64,000 nucleotides of DNA from Perilla frutescens (Eukaryota; Streptophyta; Magnoliopsida; Lamiales; Lamiaceae). The stretch spans positions 3,782,001 through 3,846,000 of the forward strand of contig BRKX01000014.1 of assembly GCA_026008535.1 (NCBI GenBank). The letters are read 5' to 3'. The stretch's first letter is position 1. Each line of letters opens with the position of its first letter. The position numbers and the translations under genes were made by a program. Under the pieces are notes generated by a model. That model saw only the letters and a list, made by a program, of their open reading frames with translations, was not told the origin of the DNA and searched no databases. Below are positions 45,992-57,100 of the stretch, one piece after another.

Positions 45992-46776
45992 GAGGCTAGT
46001 ATACTAATCATGTTCTTTCACTTATGATCAACATTGCATATTAATTGTGTAATGCTAGTTTTTACACATTTCACATGAAAAGTAAGCTTAAAAAGAGGTG
46101 TTTGCGAGTGCGTTTACGTTGCTGATGCAAAAACTAAATAGAAAAAGGAAAGAAAAACTATAATACTCGATGTGTAACGGCGATGAAAATAATAGGTTTT
46201 GCGAAGTAGGTTTTTTTTTTTGGAAAATGAAAAAAAAAATTGGTCAATTTAATTAATTTGGGTGAAAAATTGAACTATCCATCTATTCTACTATCCACAT
46301 TTTCTACCAAAACTCCTATATTACCTACTTTATTATGCATATTAAAGAAATACGTACTAATAATGATATGATCCATATGATTCTAACCATTTTATATAAA
46401 TAATAAAAAATTATAAATTTATAAATATATATTTTTCGATGATTTAAAAATACTTATTAGCATAAATATTAGTATTTTACATTTTTTCCATAATTTAATC
46501 ATTTTATTCGATATGTTGACGGTGTATAGTTGTATCTTGCTAATAATCTATGCTATAATTTAACAAGATTTTGTGAATTTACATTGATTTAGGAGCTTTG
46601 GTAAAAGCATGCCATGTAATAAAGATTAACGGCAGTTTAATTTTGAATTAAATAAATACTTAATTTTATTTACCTTAAAAATTTAACAGACACGTTACAA
46701 ATTCGAGAGGAGTTTGTAGCGCATGAGGTTGTCGGTGGAATTTACCTCTCACCAGTCACCAAGCATGAAATGAGTC
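45992..46776. other. Intergenic, AT-rich
   Basis: Contains the presumed 3' UTR of the NLR pseudogene. No other gene or repeat is recognised. Confidence 0.5.
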
Positions 46777-47050
46777 AAGCGTACACATTGTTGATGTAAT
46801 GATGATTTGCCTAGGATTTTGTAAAAAATTTGAAAGAATAATCACTACTATCTATATTTGCCGCCAGAAACGACATTTGTTCCAATAAAAATCATAAAAA
46901 TACATTGGCATAATGCTGCATTATAATATAAAAGAATCAAGAAATCGAGGCCAACCTTTTCTGCCTAACAACGACTACTTTCTTCCCATCTTTTCTCACC
47001 ATCCCAAATTTCCTGCTATCTCTGTCTCTTAACAACTGGAAAGGGCTACA
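46777..47050 (+). repeat. Orphan copy of an NLR promoter/5' leader
   Basis: GCGTACACATTGTTGATGTAATGATGATTTGCC, AAGAATCAAGAAATCGAGGCCAAC and CATCCCAAATTT...TATCTCTGTCTCTTAAC occur here in the same order as at 47655-47964. In that copy, AACTGGAAATGGCTTATG carries the NLR start. Here the sequence reads AACTGGAAAGGGCTACATG and similarity stops. The promoter is present without a gene. Confidence 0.85.
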
Positions 47051-47654
47051 TGTGGGTGTGTGTGAGTGTCTTTAGCATCCTACATATGATGGCAAACAAG
47101 ATTTAATGTTGTTTAAGCCATCTGAATCCACTCTTCATTCATATCGCATCTTAAGTCGCCGGCCCTTCACCGGAGTCTTGCCGGAAAATGGAGTTTTCCG
47201 GCGGGTCTCAGTAATTTACTGATCGTCATCAAGTTCTGTAAACAAATATCCAGCAAAATCAATTGAAGGTAGCCCTGCATTTCTCTTTTATTCATCATTT
47301 GTGAATCGAGAAGTTATAATTTTTTCTACCTGTAGTTGCGGTTTGTTTCCCTAATCTGTCAAATAATAATCATATTTTGCTTCAAAATGTTTGTTACGAC
47401 AAGTGGTTTTCAAGATTTAAATGGGATTCACCAATTTTGAATATTACCGCTATTTGCACTTTGATGCTAATTTCTGGAGCTTCCCTTTGCTTAAAGACAA
47501 CTGTGCATGTCTGTGGATGTGGGGAGAGAGATCCTTCCAATCCTCATGAACACTAATGAGAATTAACCGTATATCTGTGCATTACTCATGTATCAAACGA
47601 TGAATTTACAGATTCAAGCTTGATTAAGCTGTTAAGAAATGGTGCAGTTATCTA
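47051..47654. other. Spacer between the two promoter copies; possible 5' UTR exon
   Basis: A more GC-rich patch (about 47155-47270, with a GGAAAATGGAGTTTTCC palindrome) ends TTGAAG|GTAGCCC, a possible splice donor. It could be a leader exon spliced to just upstream of the ATG at 47957. This is only a suggestion. Confidence 0.3.
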
Positions 47655-47956
47655 AAGCGTACACATTGTCGATGTAATGATGATTTGCCTAATTTTTTTT
47701 GTCGATATAATGATGAATGATGATTTGCCAATTTTTTGTATAAAAATTTTTAAAAATTATCACTACTATGTAGCCTATTTTAAGAAAGGACATTTGTTCA
47801 TATATAATGTTGTATTATAATAGAAAAGAATCAAGAAATCGAGGCCAACGTTTTCTGCATATGCCAACAATGGACTATTTTTTCCAGTCTCACCATCCCA
47901 AATTTTCCTACTATCTCTGTCTCTTAACTTGGTAAATTTGTGTCCAGAAACTGGAA
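47655..47956 (+). promoter_or_regulatory. Proximal promoter/leader of the NLR at 47957
   Basis: Second copy of the block also found at 46777-47050. It includes a duplicated GATGATTTGCC, AAGAATCAAGAAATCGAGGCC and a pyrimidine-rich CTATCTCTGTCTCTTAAC shortly before the ATG. Conservation in both copies points to promoter or leader function. Confidence 0.55.
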
Positions 47957-50848
47957 ATGGCTTATGCGGCAGTGATTTCTCTCCTGCAACTTGTGGACAG
48001 CATACGTCATCCATCTGCAAGCGGGTGGCGGGTTTATTTTAACAGAACTCAACTGAAATCCTTTCACCAAAAGGTCAGTTTCTTGGAGGATTTTCTTGAA
48101 AGTTCTTCTTCTCAACGCAAAGATCCGGAATTAGAAAGTTTGGAAAGAAAGATCAGGTATGCAGCATACAAGGCAGAAGATATTATTGCATCTGAAATCT
48201 CTAACCAGCTTCTAGCAGAAAAGAAGGTTGCCGATTTTCAATGTATGCCTGTTATTGTTTTCTACCTAAGCTCAAAACTTGATCGGATTTGGAAACTGTT
48301 TAATGTGGTTTTCCAGAAAGCAATGGCTCTTTGGATCCAAATCTTGATTCCTGTCATGTGTAGTGTTATACCTATCTCAGTCCAATCTTTCTTAACTGTC
48401 AGCTTCCAGAATGTGGTATTTGTTTGGAAGCGGATTTTATTTGTTATTTGTGTCCCTTTCCTATTAATCATTATCTCTGCTTGTTGGGCTGAACCTGTAA
48501 TGTATAGAGCAGTTCTTAAAGGGAGATTTTTTAGGGCAAGATGTTGGCTATATGTTTCTCAGCCGGAAAATCAAGATTTGGGACGAGCAATTGATGATAT
48601 CAGTTTGATCATGGAAGAGGTGATTAAGATTAAGGATGCCTGCAATGATTCAGGACAGAGTGTTGACGACTCTGCTGATGGTTTATCTAGACGTGATTTC
48701 AGAGATATAGGGAGGAATGCTGTGGTGGGACTTGATAGTGATTTGAATGAGATATATGCTCGTTTGATTGGATATCCATCCGAGCTTCAGATCTTGTCAA
48801 TTGTGGGAATGGGCGGCATTGGTAAAACTACTCTTGCCAGACAAGTTCATGATGATATCAAAGCTTATCATTTTGATATATGTGCTTGGGTAACAGTTTC
48901 TCAAAAGTATTCTTTGCGCCGTGTTATGCTAAGCCTTTTAGATTCAGCTAAGGTAGGCACAGAAGAAATATTGAAGAATCACAAAGAGTGTGATGGTGAC
49001 TTGGATCAGAAATTGGGTAGGCATCTCTACCAAAATCTGATGGGCAGGAGATATCTCATAGTAATGGATGATGTGTGGGATACAGAGATTTGGGATTTGG
49101 TGAGAATATTCTTTCCTGATAATAATAATGGAAGTAGAGTCCTTTTGACTACTCGGCTATCAGAAGTCGCCTCCTATTCAGACTCGGCAGGTAGCCCTTG
49201 TATTCAAATGCGATTTCTGAATGATGGTGATTGTTGGAATTTACTTCGTGAAAAGGTTTTTGGAGGAGAAGGTTGTCCACCGAAACTGGAAGCCATTGGA
49301 AGGACGATTGCCCGGAATTGTAGAGGGCTTCCTCTAGCAATTGTTGTAGTTGGTGGTCTCTTGTATAATGAACGCAGAACAGTGCGAGACTGGAGACGTG
49401 TATCAGAAAATTTGAATTCAATATTAAGTAGAGGTGATGATCAATGTTTGGAAATACTAGGTTTGAGTTATAAGCAGCTGCCTCACCGTCTGAAACCATG
49501 CTTCTTGTATATGGGGGCCTTCCCCGAAGACAGGGAGATTCGTGTGACTAAACTCTTCCAGTTATGGGGTGCTGAGGGATTTTTGGAACCAAGTAAGTCT
49601 AAAAGCTTGGAAGAGGTGGCAGAGGAGTATCTCAAAGAGCTTATGCAAAGAAACCTGATTATGGCTGGTAAGTGGAGGTGTAATGGCAAGATTAGAACCT
49701 GCAAGATCCATGATCTATTACGGGAAGTTTGCTTGCTAAATGCTGAGAAGGAGAATTTTCTTAATTTGGGCAACCGGGATGGGCCTGAGAATAGTTCTGC
49801 TGATAAAGTTAGTGCTGACTCCAGAGGTTCTTATTGCATGGCTCATTCTTTTATATGTTTTGGAGGTGATTATGGCGATCTACAACAATTCTATTCAGGT
49901 TTTAGACTTCTCCGAGTACTAGATCTAGTTGCAAAACATTTGAATTACTTTCCATATCAAATTTTAAAACTTTTCCATCTTAGATACCTGGGTCTCAGTT
50001 GTAGTAGAGGCTTGCTTACTCCAACCATATCAGGCCTCTCTAATCTACAGACCTTTGTTTTTCATGGTGATAGTTGGGGTCATGTGGAGGTATGGGGCAT
50101 ATGGAGGATACCGAATCTTAGGCATCTCTATTTCACGAAAGGTTTTTTGCATGATCCTCTTGATTGCCATAACAGTAGTGTGTTGGAGAACTTACAAACG
50201 CTTGTGGGAATATCATACTTCAAATGTACCAAAGATGTCCTCAAAAGAATTCCGAATCTGAAGAAATTGGGAATTTCGTACAGTGTCCGCTGTTCTGAAG
50301 ATTGGTCACCATATGAGCTTGAATCTCTTATCAATCTACACCAACTTGAGAATTTGAAGATTGCTGTGGAATACAAACCAACATCAGCACTCGTGCATCC
50401 ACCCAAGCTTGCATTCCCTGAGAAGCTCAAAAAATTAAGTCTTAGTGGTTGCAGAATTCCTTGGGAAAGCATGAAGATTGTTGGTGCATTGCCTAATCTC
50501 CAAGTGCTTAAACTCAGAAACTATGCATTCCAAGGCCAAAACTGGGAGCCGGTTGAAGGGGAGTTCTGTCGACTTATGTTCCTTCTGATTGATCGCACAG
50601 ATCTTGTGCAGTGGAGAAGTAACGAAACCCACTTCCCCCGTCTTCAACGCCTGATTCTAAGGCGGTGCAAACAGCTGGAGGAGATTCCTTGTGGTATTGG
50701 TGATATACCAACACTTGAAAGGATTGAGTTGGTTGATTGCCACCCTTCTGCTGTGGCTTCGGCAAGAGAAATACAAGAGGAGCAACAAAGCATGGGAAAC
50801 GAGGGTCTCAAAATTCATATTGAAATAGAGCCCCCAATGAGATGGTAA
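47957..50848 (+). CDS. CNL-type NLR with membrane-like segment between coiled coil and NB-ARC, full length
   Basis: 963 aa in one exon. Residues 1-90: Rx-type coiled coil (SLERKIRYAAYKAEDIIASEI). Residues about 95-180: hydrophobic, with likely membrane segments at about 123-145 (MALWIQILIPVMCSVIPISV) and 158-178 (KRILFVICVPFLLIIISACW). Residues 205-260: linker (IDDISLIMEEVIKIKDAC). NB-ARC: P-loop GMGGIGKTT (284-292), RNBS-A WVTVSQKYSLRR, kinase-2 VMDDVWD (370-375), SRVLLTTR, GLPLAI (457-462), CFLYMGAFPED and an IHD in place of MHD (584-586). LRRs run to the QEEQQSMGNE tail. All switch motifs are intact. By family knowledge it is an intracellular immune receptor; the hydrophobic block suggests membrane anchoring, which is inference. 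The region upstream of the ATG is duplicated. Confidence 0.95.
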   Translation: MAYAAVISLLQLVDSIRHPSASGWRVYFNRTQLKSFHQKVSFLEDFLESSSSQRKDPELESLERKIRYAAYKAEDIIASEISNQLLAEKKVADFQCMPVIVFYLSSKLDRIWKLFNVVFQKAMALWIQILIPVMCSVIPISVQSFLTVSFQNVVFVWKRILFVICVPFLLIIISACWAEPVMYRAVLKGRFFRARCWLYVSQPENQDLGRAIDDISLIMEEVIKIKDACNDSGQSVDDSADGLSRRDFRDIGRNAVVGLDSDLNEIYARLIGYPSELQILSIVGMGGIGKTTLARQVHDDIKAYHFDICAWVTVSQKYSLRRVMLSLLDSAKVGTEEILKNHKECDGDLDQKLGRHLYQNLMGRRYLIVMDDVWDTEIWDLVRIFFPDNNNGSRVLLTTRLSEVASYSDSAGSPCIQMRFLNDGDCWNLLREKVFGGEGCPPKLEAIGRTIARNCRGLPLAIVVVGGLLYNERRTVRDWRRVSENLNSILSRGDDQCLEILGLSYKQLPHRLKPCFLYMGAFPEDREIRVTKLFQLWGAEGFLEPSKSKSLEEVAEEYLKELMQRNLIMAGKWRCNGKIRTCKIHDLLREVCLLNAEKENFLNLGNRDGPENSSADKVSADSRGSYCMAHSFICFGGDYGDLQQFYSGFRLLRVLDLVAKHLNYFPYQILKLFHLRYLGLSCSRGLLTPTISGLSNLQTFVFHGDSWGHVEVWGIWRIPNLRHLYFTKGFLHDPLDCHNSSVLENLQTLVGISYFKCTKDVLKRIPNLKKLGISYSVRCSEDWSPYELESLINLHQLENLKIAVEYKPTSALVHPPKLAFPEKLKKLSLSGCRIPWESMKIVGALPNLQVLKLRNYAFQGQNWEPVEGEFCRLMFLLIDRTDLVQWRSNETHFPRLQRLILRRCKQLEEIPCGIGDIPTLERIELVDCHPSAVASAREIQEEQQSMGNEGLKIHIEIEPPMRW

Positions 50849-51827
50849 AATTATAAGATGATCTCTTTGTTTTATAACATGCTTGTCCATAGAAAACTTT
50901 TCCTGATTTAAAATCTGTTTTTCAGGTGGACAGAAATAGATGACATTTTGGGGAATTTGGAGACACAGAGATCTCGAACCAGACCACCTAAAAGAAAAAG
51001 GAAGATAAATAAAGGAAAAAGAATTTTTTTCTGATGGCCGATATGTACATGCATTTTCATTTCCTTTGGCCCCCTCCTCCCCTCCAGTTGGTATAGTGCT
51101 GGTATGGAGGCTCATATATACATTAATGTATTATGTTGGTGCGATTTGTGCGTTTCTATGATTATCATTTATTTTGGCAAATCGTGTGTTTTGGTTAGTG
51201 ATGGACGTTGTAGAGATTCAAGACATGATCTTTGTTTGATGTGATGAACAAGGAACCTTCTATTTGGTAATTAGTTTTGCTTTGGAACTCGGGAGATGCA
51301 AAATTTTAGCTAGCATACTTGTGCTATTTAATAACATCGAGTTCAGCCAAGCGCGATTCTTCTTAGTAGACAAACATTATGATTGAGCTAAAGTAACTAG
51401 CTGATCAACTGTGTATGCAACCACATCCAATTAAACATTCATGTAAGCAAAACAATGTCAATCAGTCAACTCCAACATTGTGTGACACATAAATCTTGTA
51501 AACCAAAGCCAACCTTGCGCAATCAATAAAACTGTGCACACGTTAACTTAACGTCGGATACTACAAGAAAATTGTGAATTGTATATTTACACTTTTATTT
51601 GGGTGATTTGACCTCATTTTGTTAAGCTTTGATGTATGACTTGTAAGAATTAATTATATTTTGTGTTTTGTCAGGGAATATTGATAGTTTATGAAAAAAA
51701 ATGTCAAAATATAAGTATTTGACCGAGTTTGGATGAAGGAGATTTAAAGCTCATGCTATCATGCTACAGGAATTTATTATAAATAAGGCATGCCCATGCC
51801 TTAGGCTTGGAACTTATGGACAAGAAT
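50849..51827. other. Intergenic
   Basis: Holds the presumed 3' UTR of the NLR at 47957. A TACTACAAGAAAATTGTGAATT stretch (about 51560) resembles a decayed CACTA terminus but lacks a partner. No gene is recognised. Confidence 0.4.
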
Positions 51828-52152
51828 TTAACGCTTCCAATCTTTATGTGGATCAAAATTTGACCTTCCGAAATTCAAACCACACGTCAAATCATATTTA
51901 GACAGACTAAATCTTAACTTTTTCTTTCCTATTTTAAACCATATCTCGGTGTTATCTCTGCCATCCTTTTTCACTATCTCACGTGTGAGGAAATGATGAA
52001 TGGCCTTGTTGCATCTCTCTACCTTGCTTGGAATTTCTAACAAACCAAAGCACGAATTTCGCAACTCGCCATATATATCCTCACCATAACCCACCAGTAC
52101 ATCTTTGATATCGCCGATATAGCTCGTGCGATCATGATTACTGATCGTGTAC
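51828..52152 (-). pseudogene. DUF1985-like fragment, transposon-associated
   Basis: The minus-strand frame YIGDIKDVLVGYGEDIYGEL, LRNSCFGLLEIPSK, AIHHFLTREIV, EIWFKIGKKKLRFSLSKYDLTCGLNFG follows the pattern of DUF1985 (RNSCFGxFL...L.RE...EMWF.I.GK.LRF....F.L.TGL). That domain is found in plant Ulp1-carrying Mutator-like elements and their relatives. Only about 90-108 residues are open and no Ulp1 protease is visible. It is probably a leftover of a DNA transposon. Confidence 0.55.
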
Positions 52153-52422
52153 TACGTATTCATCATATCCTTCCTTTTCCATGCCCATCCATCCTGCATA
52201 ACATAAAACTCAACACATCAACAAAACAAAACTTATGCCAATGCATAGATGAACAAAGTATTTCAACTCAATAATAAAAAAATATAAGGTTATCCTAGCG
52301 AAAAATGTATATGTGTATGTAAGATTAAAGAAAACAATGTAGGGGTGCAATGGAATGCAGGGCAAGTGCCTGCCAATGTGCCAAAAAAGGCTTGTCAATG
52401 TTGCCGATGCTTGCCATGAATG
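52153..52422. other. Spacer within the presumed DNA-transposon remnant
   Basis: No gene recognised; a short open frame (52210-52431) resembles nothing known. Confidence 0.35.
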
Positions 52423-52590
52423 CGCACACAACTACTACGCACAATACTCCTGCGCGCACAACTCTGTGCGCGGCCTAGTGCGACCTATATGCGCAGACGA
52501 GTGCGCACTAATGAGCCTTCCGCACATCTAGGCGAGGCGGAAACTGCACACTATGATCATGCGCAAATTCAACGCGCGCACACCTAAGAA
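52423..52590. repeat. TGCGCAC-rich patch
   Basis: About ten GCGC- or TGCGCA-type hexamers occur in ~170 bp (TGCGCACACAAC, TGCGCGCACAAC, TGTGCGCGGCC, AGTGCGACC, TATGCGCAGACG, GTGCGCACTAAT, ATGCGCAAATT, ACGCGCGCACACC). This is striking in DNA that is otherwise two-thirds A/T. Confidence 0.7.
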
Positions 52591-52929
52591 CTTTACATTT
52601 TCAGATTTTTGTGCACATTAAAAAAAACCTAAATTGTTTCATTTTTTTCATAGATCAATTTCACTAGAGTATGTTTTGGGATACCTCTACATCTTTGCAT
52701 GTCTCTTACTCGGAGGACCTTCTTCATGACTTTTTTCAGTATTTGACATTTTCCTCCGAAAATCAAACTTCAAAATAGAACAACAATTAACAACAATGTA
52801 TCAATGTTAATAAACGAATCCACGAAGTAATGTAGTAAGAAACCAGACCAAAAACCCTAAAACATATTCAACTTCGCAAACCCTAAATCCAATCAAATAC
52901 CCAAATCCTACGCAAACTCAATCAACAAC

Positions 52930-53220
52930 TCAAATCTCACCTTTGATCAACAATGGGCGACAAGGATGTAGATTTTGCGATGGAAATGTGTCTTGATTGT
53001 AGCAGCTATCGGATTTTACTGTTCAAATTTGTGGGGAGGAAGAGAGAGGGAAGAATTACGGTTTGGGGAGAAAGAGATATATAGAACATGTACTGTTTCA
53101 ATTTTTTTCTTTTCTTTTTTAAGTGTAATTAATTAATCTGGGGGCAATATGGGAATTTTGGGTAAAAAAAGTATATTAAAAAGTTAGTGGCTAAAATAAT
53201 TTTTTTAAAAGTTTAAGTGA
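52930..53220 (-). promoter_or_regulatory. Promoter and first-exon-like sequence, minus strand
   Basis: On the minus strand, TTCTATATATCTC (about 53080) is a TATA-like box. It is followed by a CT-rich leader (TTCCCTCTCTCTTCC), then GATCAAAG|GTGAGATTTG, a good splice donor at about 52943. It points towards the DUF1985 fragment and may be the old 5' end of that element or gene. Confidence 0.4.
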
Positions 53221-54178
53221 CTAGTTTGGTCCATTTTCACTTAATCTTTTGCAGAGTCGTTCGGTACTTCGGATCATCAAATGCGGCTATGTTTAAATTT
53301 TCTTGATTTTTGCTTTTTTCTAATCGTAAATTCGTGTTCTCTTTTTTGATCCTGTGTTTCTGAAATCTGTCACTGCCAATGTTAGCTACGCACACCTAGA
53401 TTAATACAAGCTTACCAATAATGGACTTCACTAAATCGTACAAAACTTTGACTTTGACTTGGTTATTTAGTCCAACTTATATATGTATAAAAAGCGAACA
53501 GAAGAACTTTAATATTGTCATATACAGTCTATATAAGCGGGCCTCATATCATACATACTAGTAGTAGTATCAAACCAAAACGTGAATCTCAAATATTAGT
53601 TTCAGAACGTGGTTGCAGGAATTAGCGAAACGTCAAATAAAATATTGGTCATCAGAAATACTTCCTTTTTTTTTATTCATCGATTTATACTTTTGTTCGA
53701 GATCTATATGACTATATGTCCCACAATTCTTAAAATCCCTTGATCCAGCTCGAAACTACCCAAATCCACTTCATCCAGCTCTCTCCACCTGAGGAGAAGA
53801 AGAAGAAGAAGAAGAATTTATCAAGAAAATTTCCGTCCCAACTAAATTAAACCCAACTACAAGATGATGTTAAAAAGATAGCAAACTTATCTCATCGATT
53901 CTAAATAGGATGAATTTCAATTACCAACTGACATGAATCAAATGTTCACACGCATGGTAAACTAAAGCACGGTGAGAGAAGATGGAAAGTAAATAAAAAG
54001 TTTGTTTCCTCCCAACTATATTTTACCGATAATTAATAAATAATAATACGGAGGAAGTTCTAATCACCAACTCACATGATGCTAGTGTGTAAATTAAAAA
54101 CAATGTGACAAGATAAAATTTCATTTAAAAGGAGAGAAATAACATTTACCTTGAAATTTAGAGTGGTAGAAAGTTGGG
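53221..54178. other. Intergenic, with (GAA)n
   Basis: An A-rich tract and an (AGA/GAA) microsatellite lie at about 53795-53816. The last few hundred bases should be the 3' UTR of the minus-strand NLR. No gene is recognised. Confidence 0.45.
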
Positions 54179-57100
54179 CTACGGAATGTGACTTTTTAGG
54201 CCAAGACGAATTATGAGTTCCTCATTTCCCATGCTTTCTTGTTCTTCTCGGATTTCTTTTGCAGAATCCACAGCAGAAGGAAGGCAGTCATCCAATTCAA
54301 TTATCTCAAGTGTTGGAATACCACCAACAGCAGAAGGGATCTCCTCTAGCATGCCACACGACCTTATAACAAGACGTTGAAGACGAGGGAAGTGGGCTGC
54401 TTCAGTCTCCCATCGCGTAAAATGCATCTCTTCAAGTAGCAGGAATATGAGTTGAGGGAACTCTCCTTCAACCGTCTCCCATGACGGGCCTGAGCATGCT
54501 TCGCGTCTCAGTTTGAGGGCTTCAAGATTTGGCAATGCACCAATCATTGTCATGCTTGCCCAAGGAATTCGGCAACCACTAAGAGTTAGTATTTTAAGCT
54601 TTTGAGGGAATGCAAGCTTTGGAGGATCATGGGGGATGGCTGATCCTGGATGATCATGGTACTCGATAGTGATCTTCAAAGTCTCGAGTTGGTGTAGATC
54701 AACAAGGGATTCCAGCTGGTATATTGTTGACCAATCTACTGAATGGATGACCTCATACCAAATTCTCAATTTCTTCACATTTGGAATTTTTTTTATGATG
54801 CTTTTGGTCCATTTAAAGTTTCTAATCCCCACAAGTGTCTGTAAGTGTTCAAGAACAAAACTCTTCTTAGGAAGTGCACAACCAAGAGGATTGGACAAGC
54901 AGAAACCTGGCTTCACGTTGATATATCTTAAATTTGGCATGCTCCAGATGACCGGAGGAAGGAAGAGATGCTTGCAAATTGAACAATGATGATGAACTAG
55001 TGTCTGAAGATTCTTGAGGTTTGAGATGGATGGAGGAAATGGAGCATCAGAGTGGAAAGCAAGATATCTTAGATGAACAAGTTTAACAATTTGATCTGGA
55101 AACTCACCAAAGTGAACTTCAAGTACATCTAATACGTGGAGATATAGAAAACCTAAGCAGACAACATATGGGTCTTTAATGTGCTTACTATCAGTGCAGA
55201 GCAACGAACGAACATAGTAATAAGAACTTAGCCAATTCTGCCTTGCATTAACTTGTAGAGCATCAGGATCAATAATGCTTAGTCTACGTGGAGTCCGAAC
55301 AGGCTTTTCTCCGTTCACATATCCACCCCAGTCTACAAAATGAAGAAAATTTTCCCTGCGAGCATTCTGCACACAAACATCCCTTAATAGATCATGGATA
55401 CCGCATGATCTGATCTTTCCATTACAACTCCGCTTACAAACCAAAATCAGGTTTCGGTCAATGAGATCTTTCAGATAGTCCTCAGCCATCTCTTCCATGT
55501 TTTTAGATGTACTTGGTTTCAAGAACCCCTCTGCACCCCATAAACTGATGAGTCTGGAGACATGGATCTCACAATCTCTGGGGAAACCACCCATATATAA
55601 GAAGCATGGTCTCAGATGGTGAGGCAGGTGCTTATAGCTCAAACCTAGTATCTCCAAACATTGCTCTTCTGTTTGCCTCAATTTTGAATTTAAACTTTCT
55701 GCTACATCTTTCCAAATTTTGATGTGATGGTCCTTATAGAGGAGACCTCCAATGACAAGAATTGCAAGAGGAAGTCCTCTACAATTCCGAGCAATGTCCC
55801 TTCCAACGGATTCCAATTCCAATGGACAACTTTCTCCTCCAAAAACCTTTTCACAAAGTAGGTACCAACTGTCATCTTCATTGAGGCATCGCATTTTATG
55901 AATAGGGCTACTAGAGTCGATATAACTTGCCACATTTGAAAGGCGGGAAGTCATAAGGACGCGACTTCCATTATAATTCTCAGGAAAAAATATACTGATT
56001 GAATCCCAAATCTGTGTGTCCCACACATCATCCATTATTATGAGATATCTTCTACCCATCAGGCTTTTGTGGAGATACACTCCCAATTTGTCGTCACCAT
56101 CTTCCTGCATTTCTTTTGTGAACATATTTGCAGAATTTAAAAGGCACAACAGGACATGGTGTAATGAATACTCTTGAGAAACTGTTACCCAAGCACGAGC
56201 ATCAAAGTGGTAAACACAGTCAGGATCATTGTAAACTAGCCTAGCAAGAGTAGTTTTGCCAATGCCTCCCATTCCCACAATGGAGGCAAGTTCAAGTTTA
56301 GATGAATATTCTCGAGTCAAACGATCCCTTATCTTTTCCAAGTCACTTTCAAGTCCAACTACATCATTCTTGCCACTGCCTCCCAAGTCCCGTCTAGATG
56401 CAGGCAAGTGACTCGGGTTTCCACAGGAGTCGTCTTTGATCTCAATCGCATTTCTCACGATGGTGCTGAAATCATTTATTACCTGAGGCAACTCTTCATT
56501 TTCCCTCATCTCATTAATATTTGGGGATCTCATAACTTGAAATACAACCTTAGAAACGATCGAAAATAATACTAGGTGGCCAAAGCTAATGGAAACTAAA
56601 ATAAAAAAGCATACGAGAATCTGCATCCAAAAAGGATGTGGGAGGGAAGAAAAAATCATGATCAGTTGGTGATCATTCAGCAAGCTAAGCGTGCTGATGG
56701 CATAGAAGGCAGCAAGAGGGAATTTAGGCAATGAGACAATTAACGAAACTTTCAATAACCCAAGGAAACCACTCGTGTCAGTGTGAGAATCCACAAAAAA
56801 CTGCTTAGGCATTTGGAATTCAATAAGGGATTTTGCCTTACGTGCTGCGTCTCTGATCTTTGCATCAAGAATTTGATGCCCCAATTCTTGGTTTCTCATA
56901 CAAGTAGAGATAGAGGTAGAAGCAGAAGCATTTCGTAGAAAATCCAGTAAGAAACTTACCTTTTTGTGGAGGGATTTGAGATGGTCTCTGTTATGAGAGC
57001 TCCGTCCACCAGAATCAAGATTGGAATCCAAAATCTGCTGGAGAGAAATCAGAGCCACATAACCCGACATTTCCGGGTCACGACGGGACTCCTTAATCTG

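Noticed and set aside
51550..51600. CACTA-like terminus (TACTACAAGAAAATT)
   Set aside because: First base differs from CACTA, no subterminal repeats and no partner end nearby.
52210..52431. Open frame of 73 codons, minus strand
   Set aside because: No similarity; hydrophobic translation of AT-rich spacer DNA.
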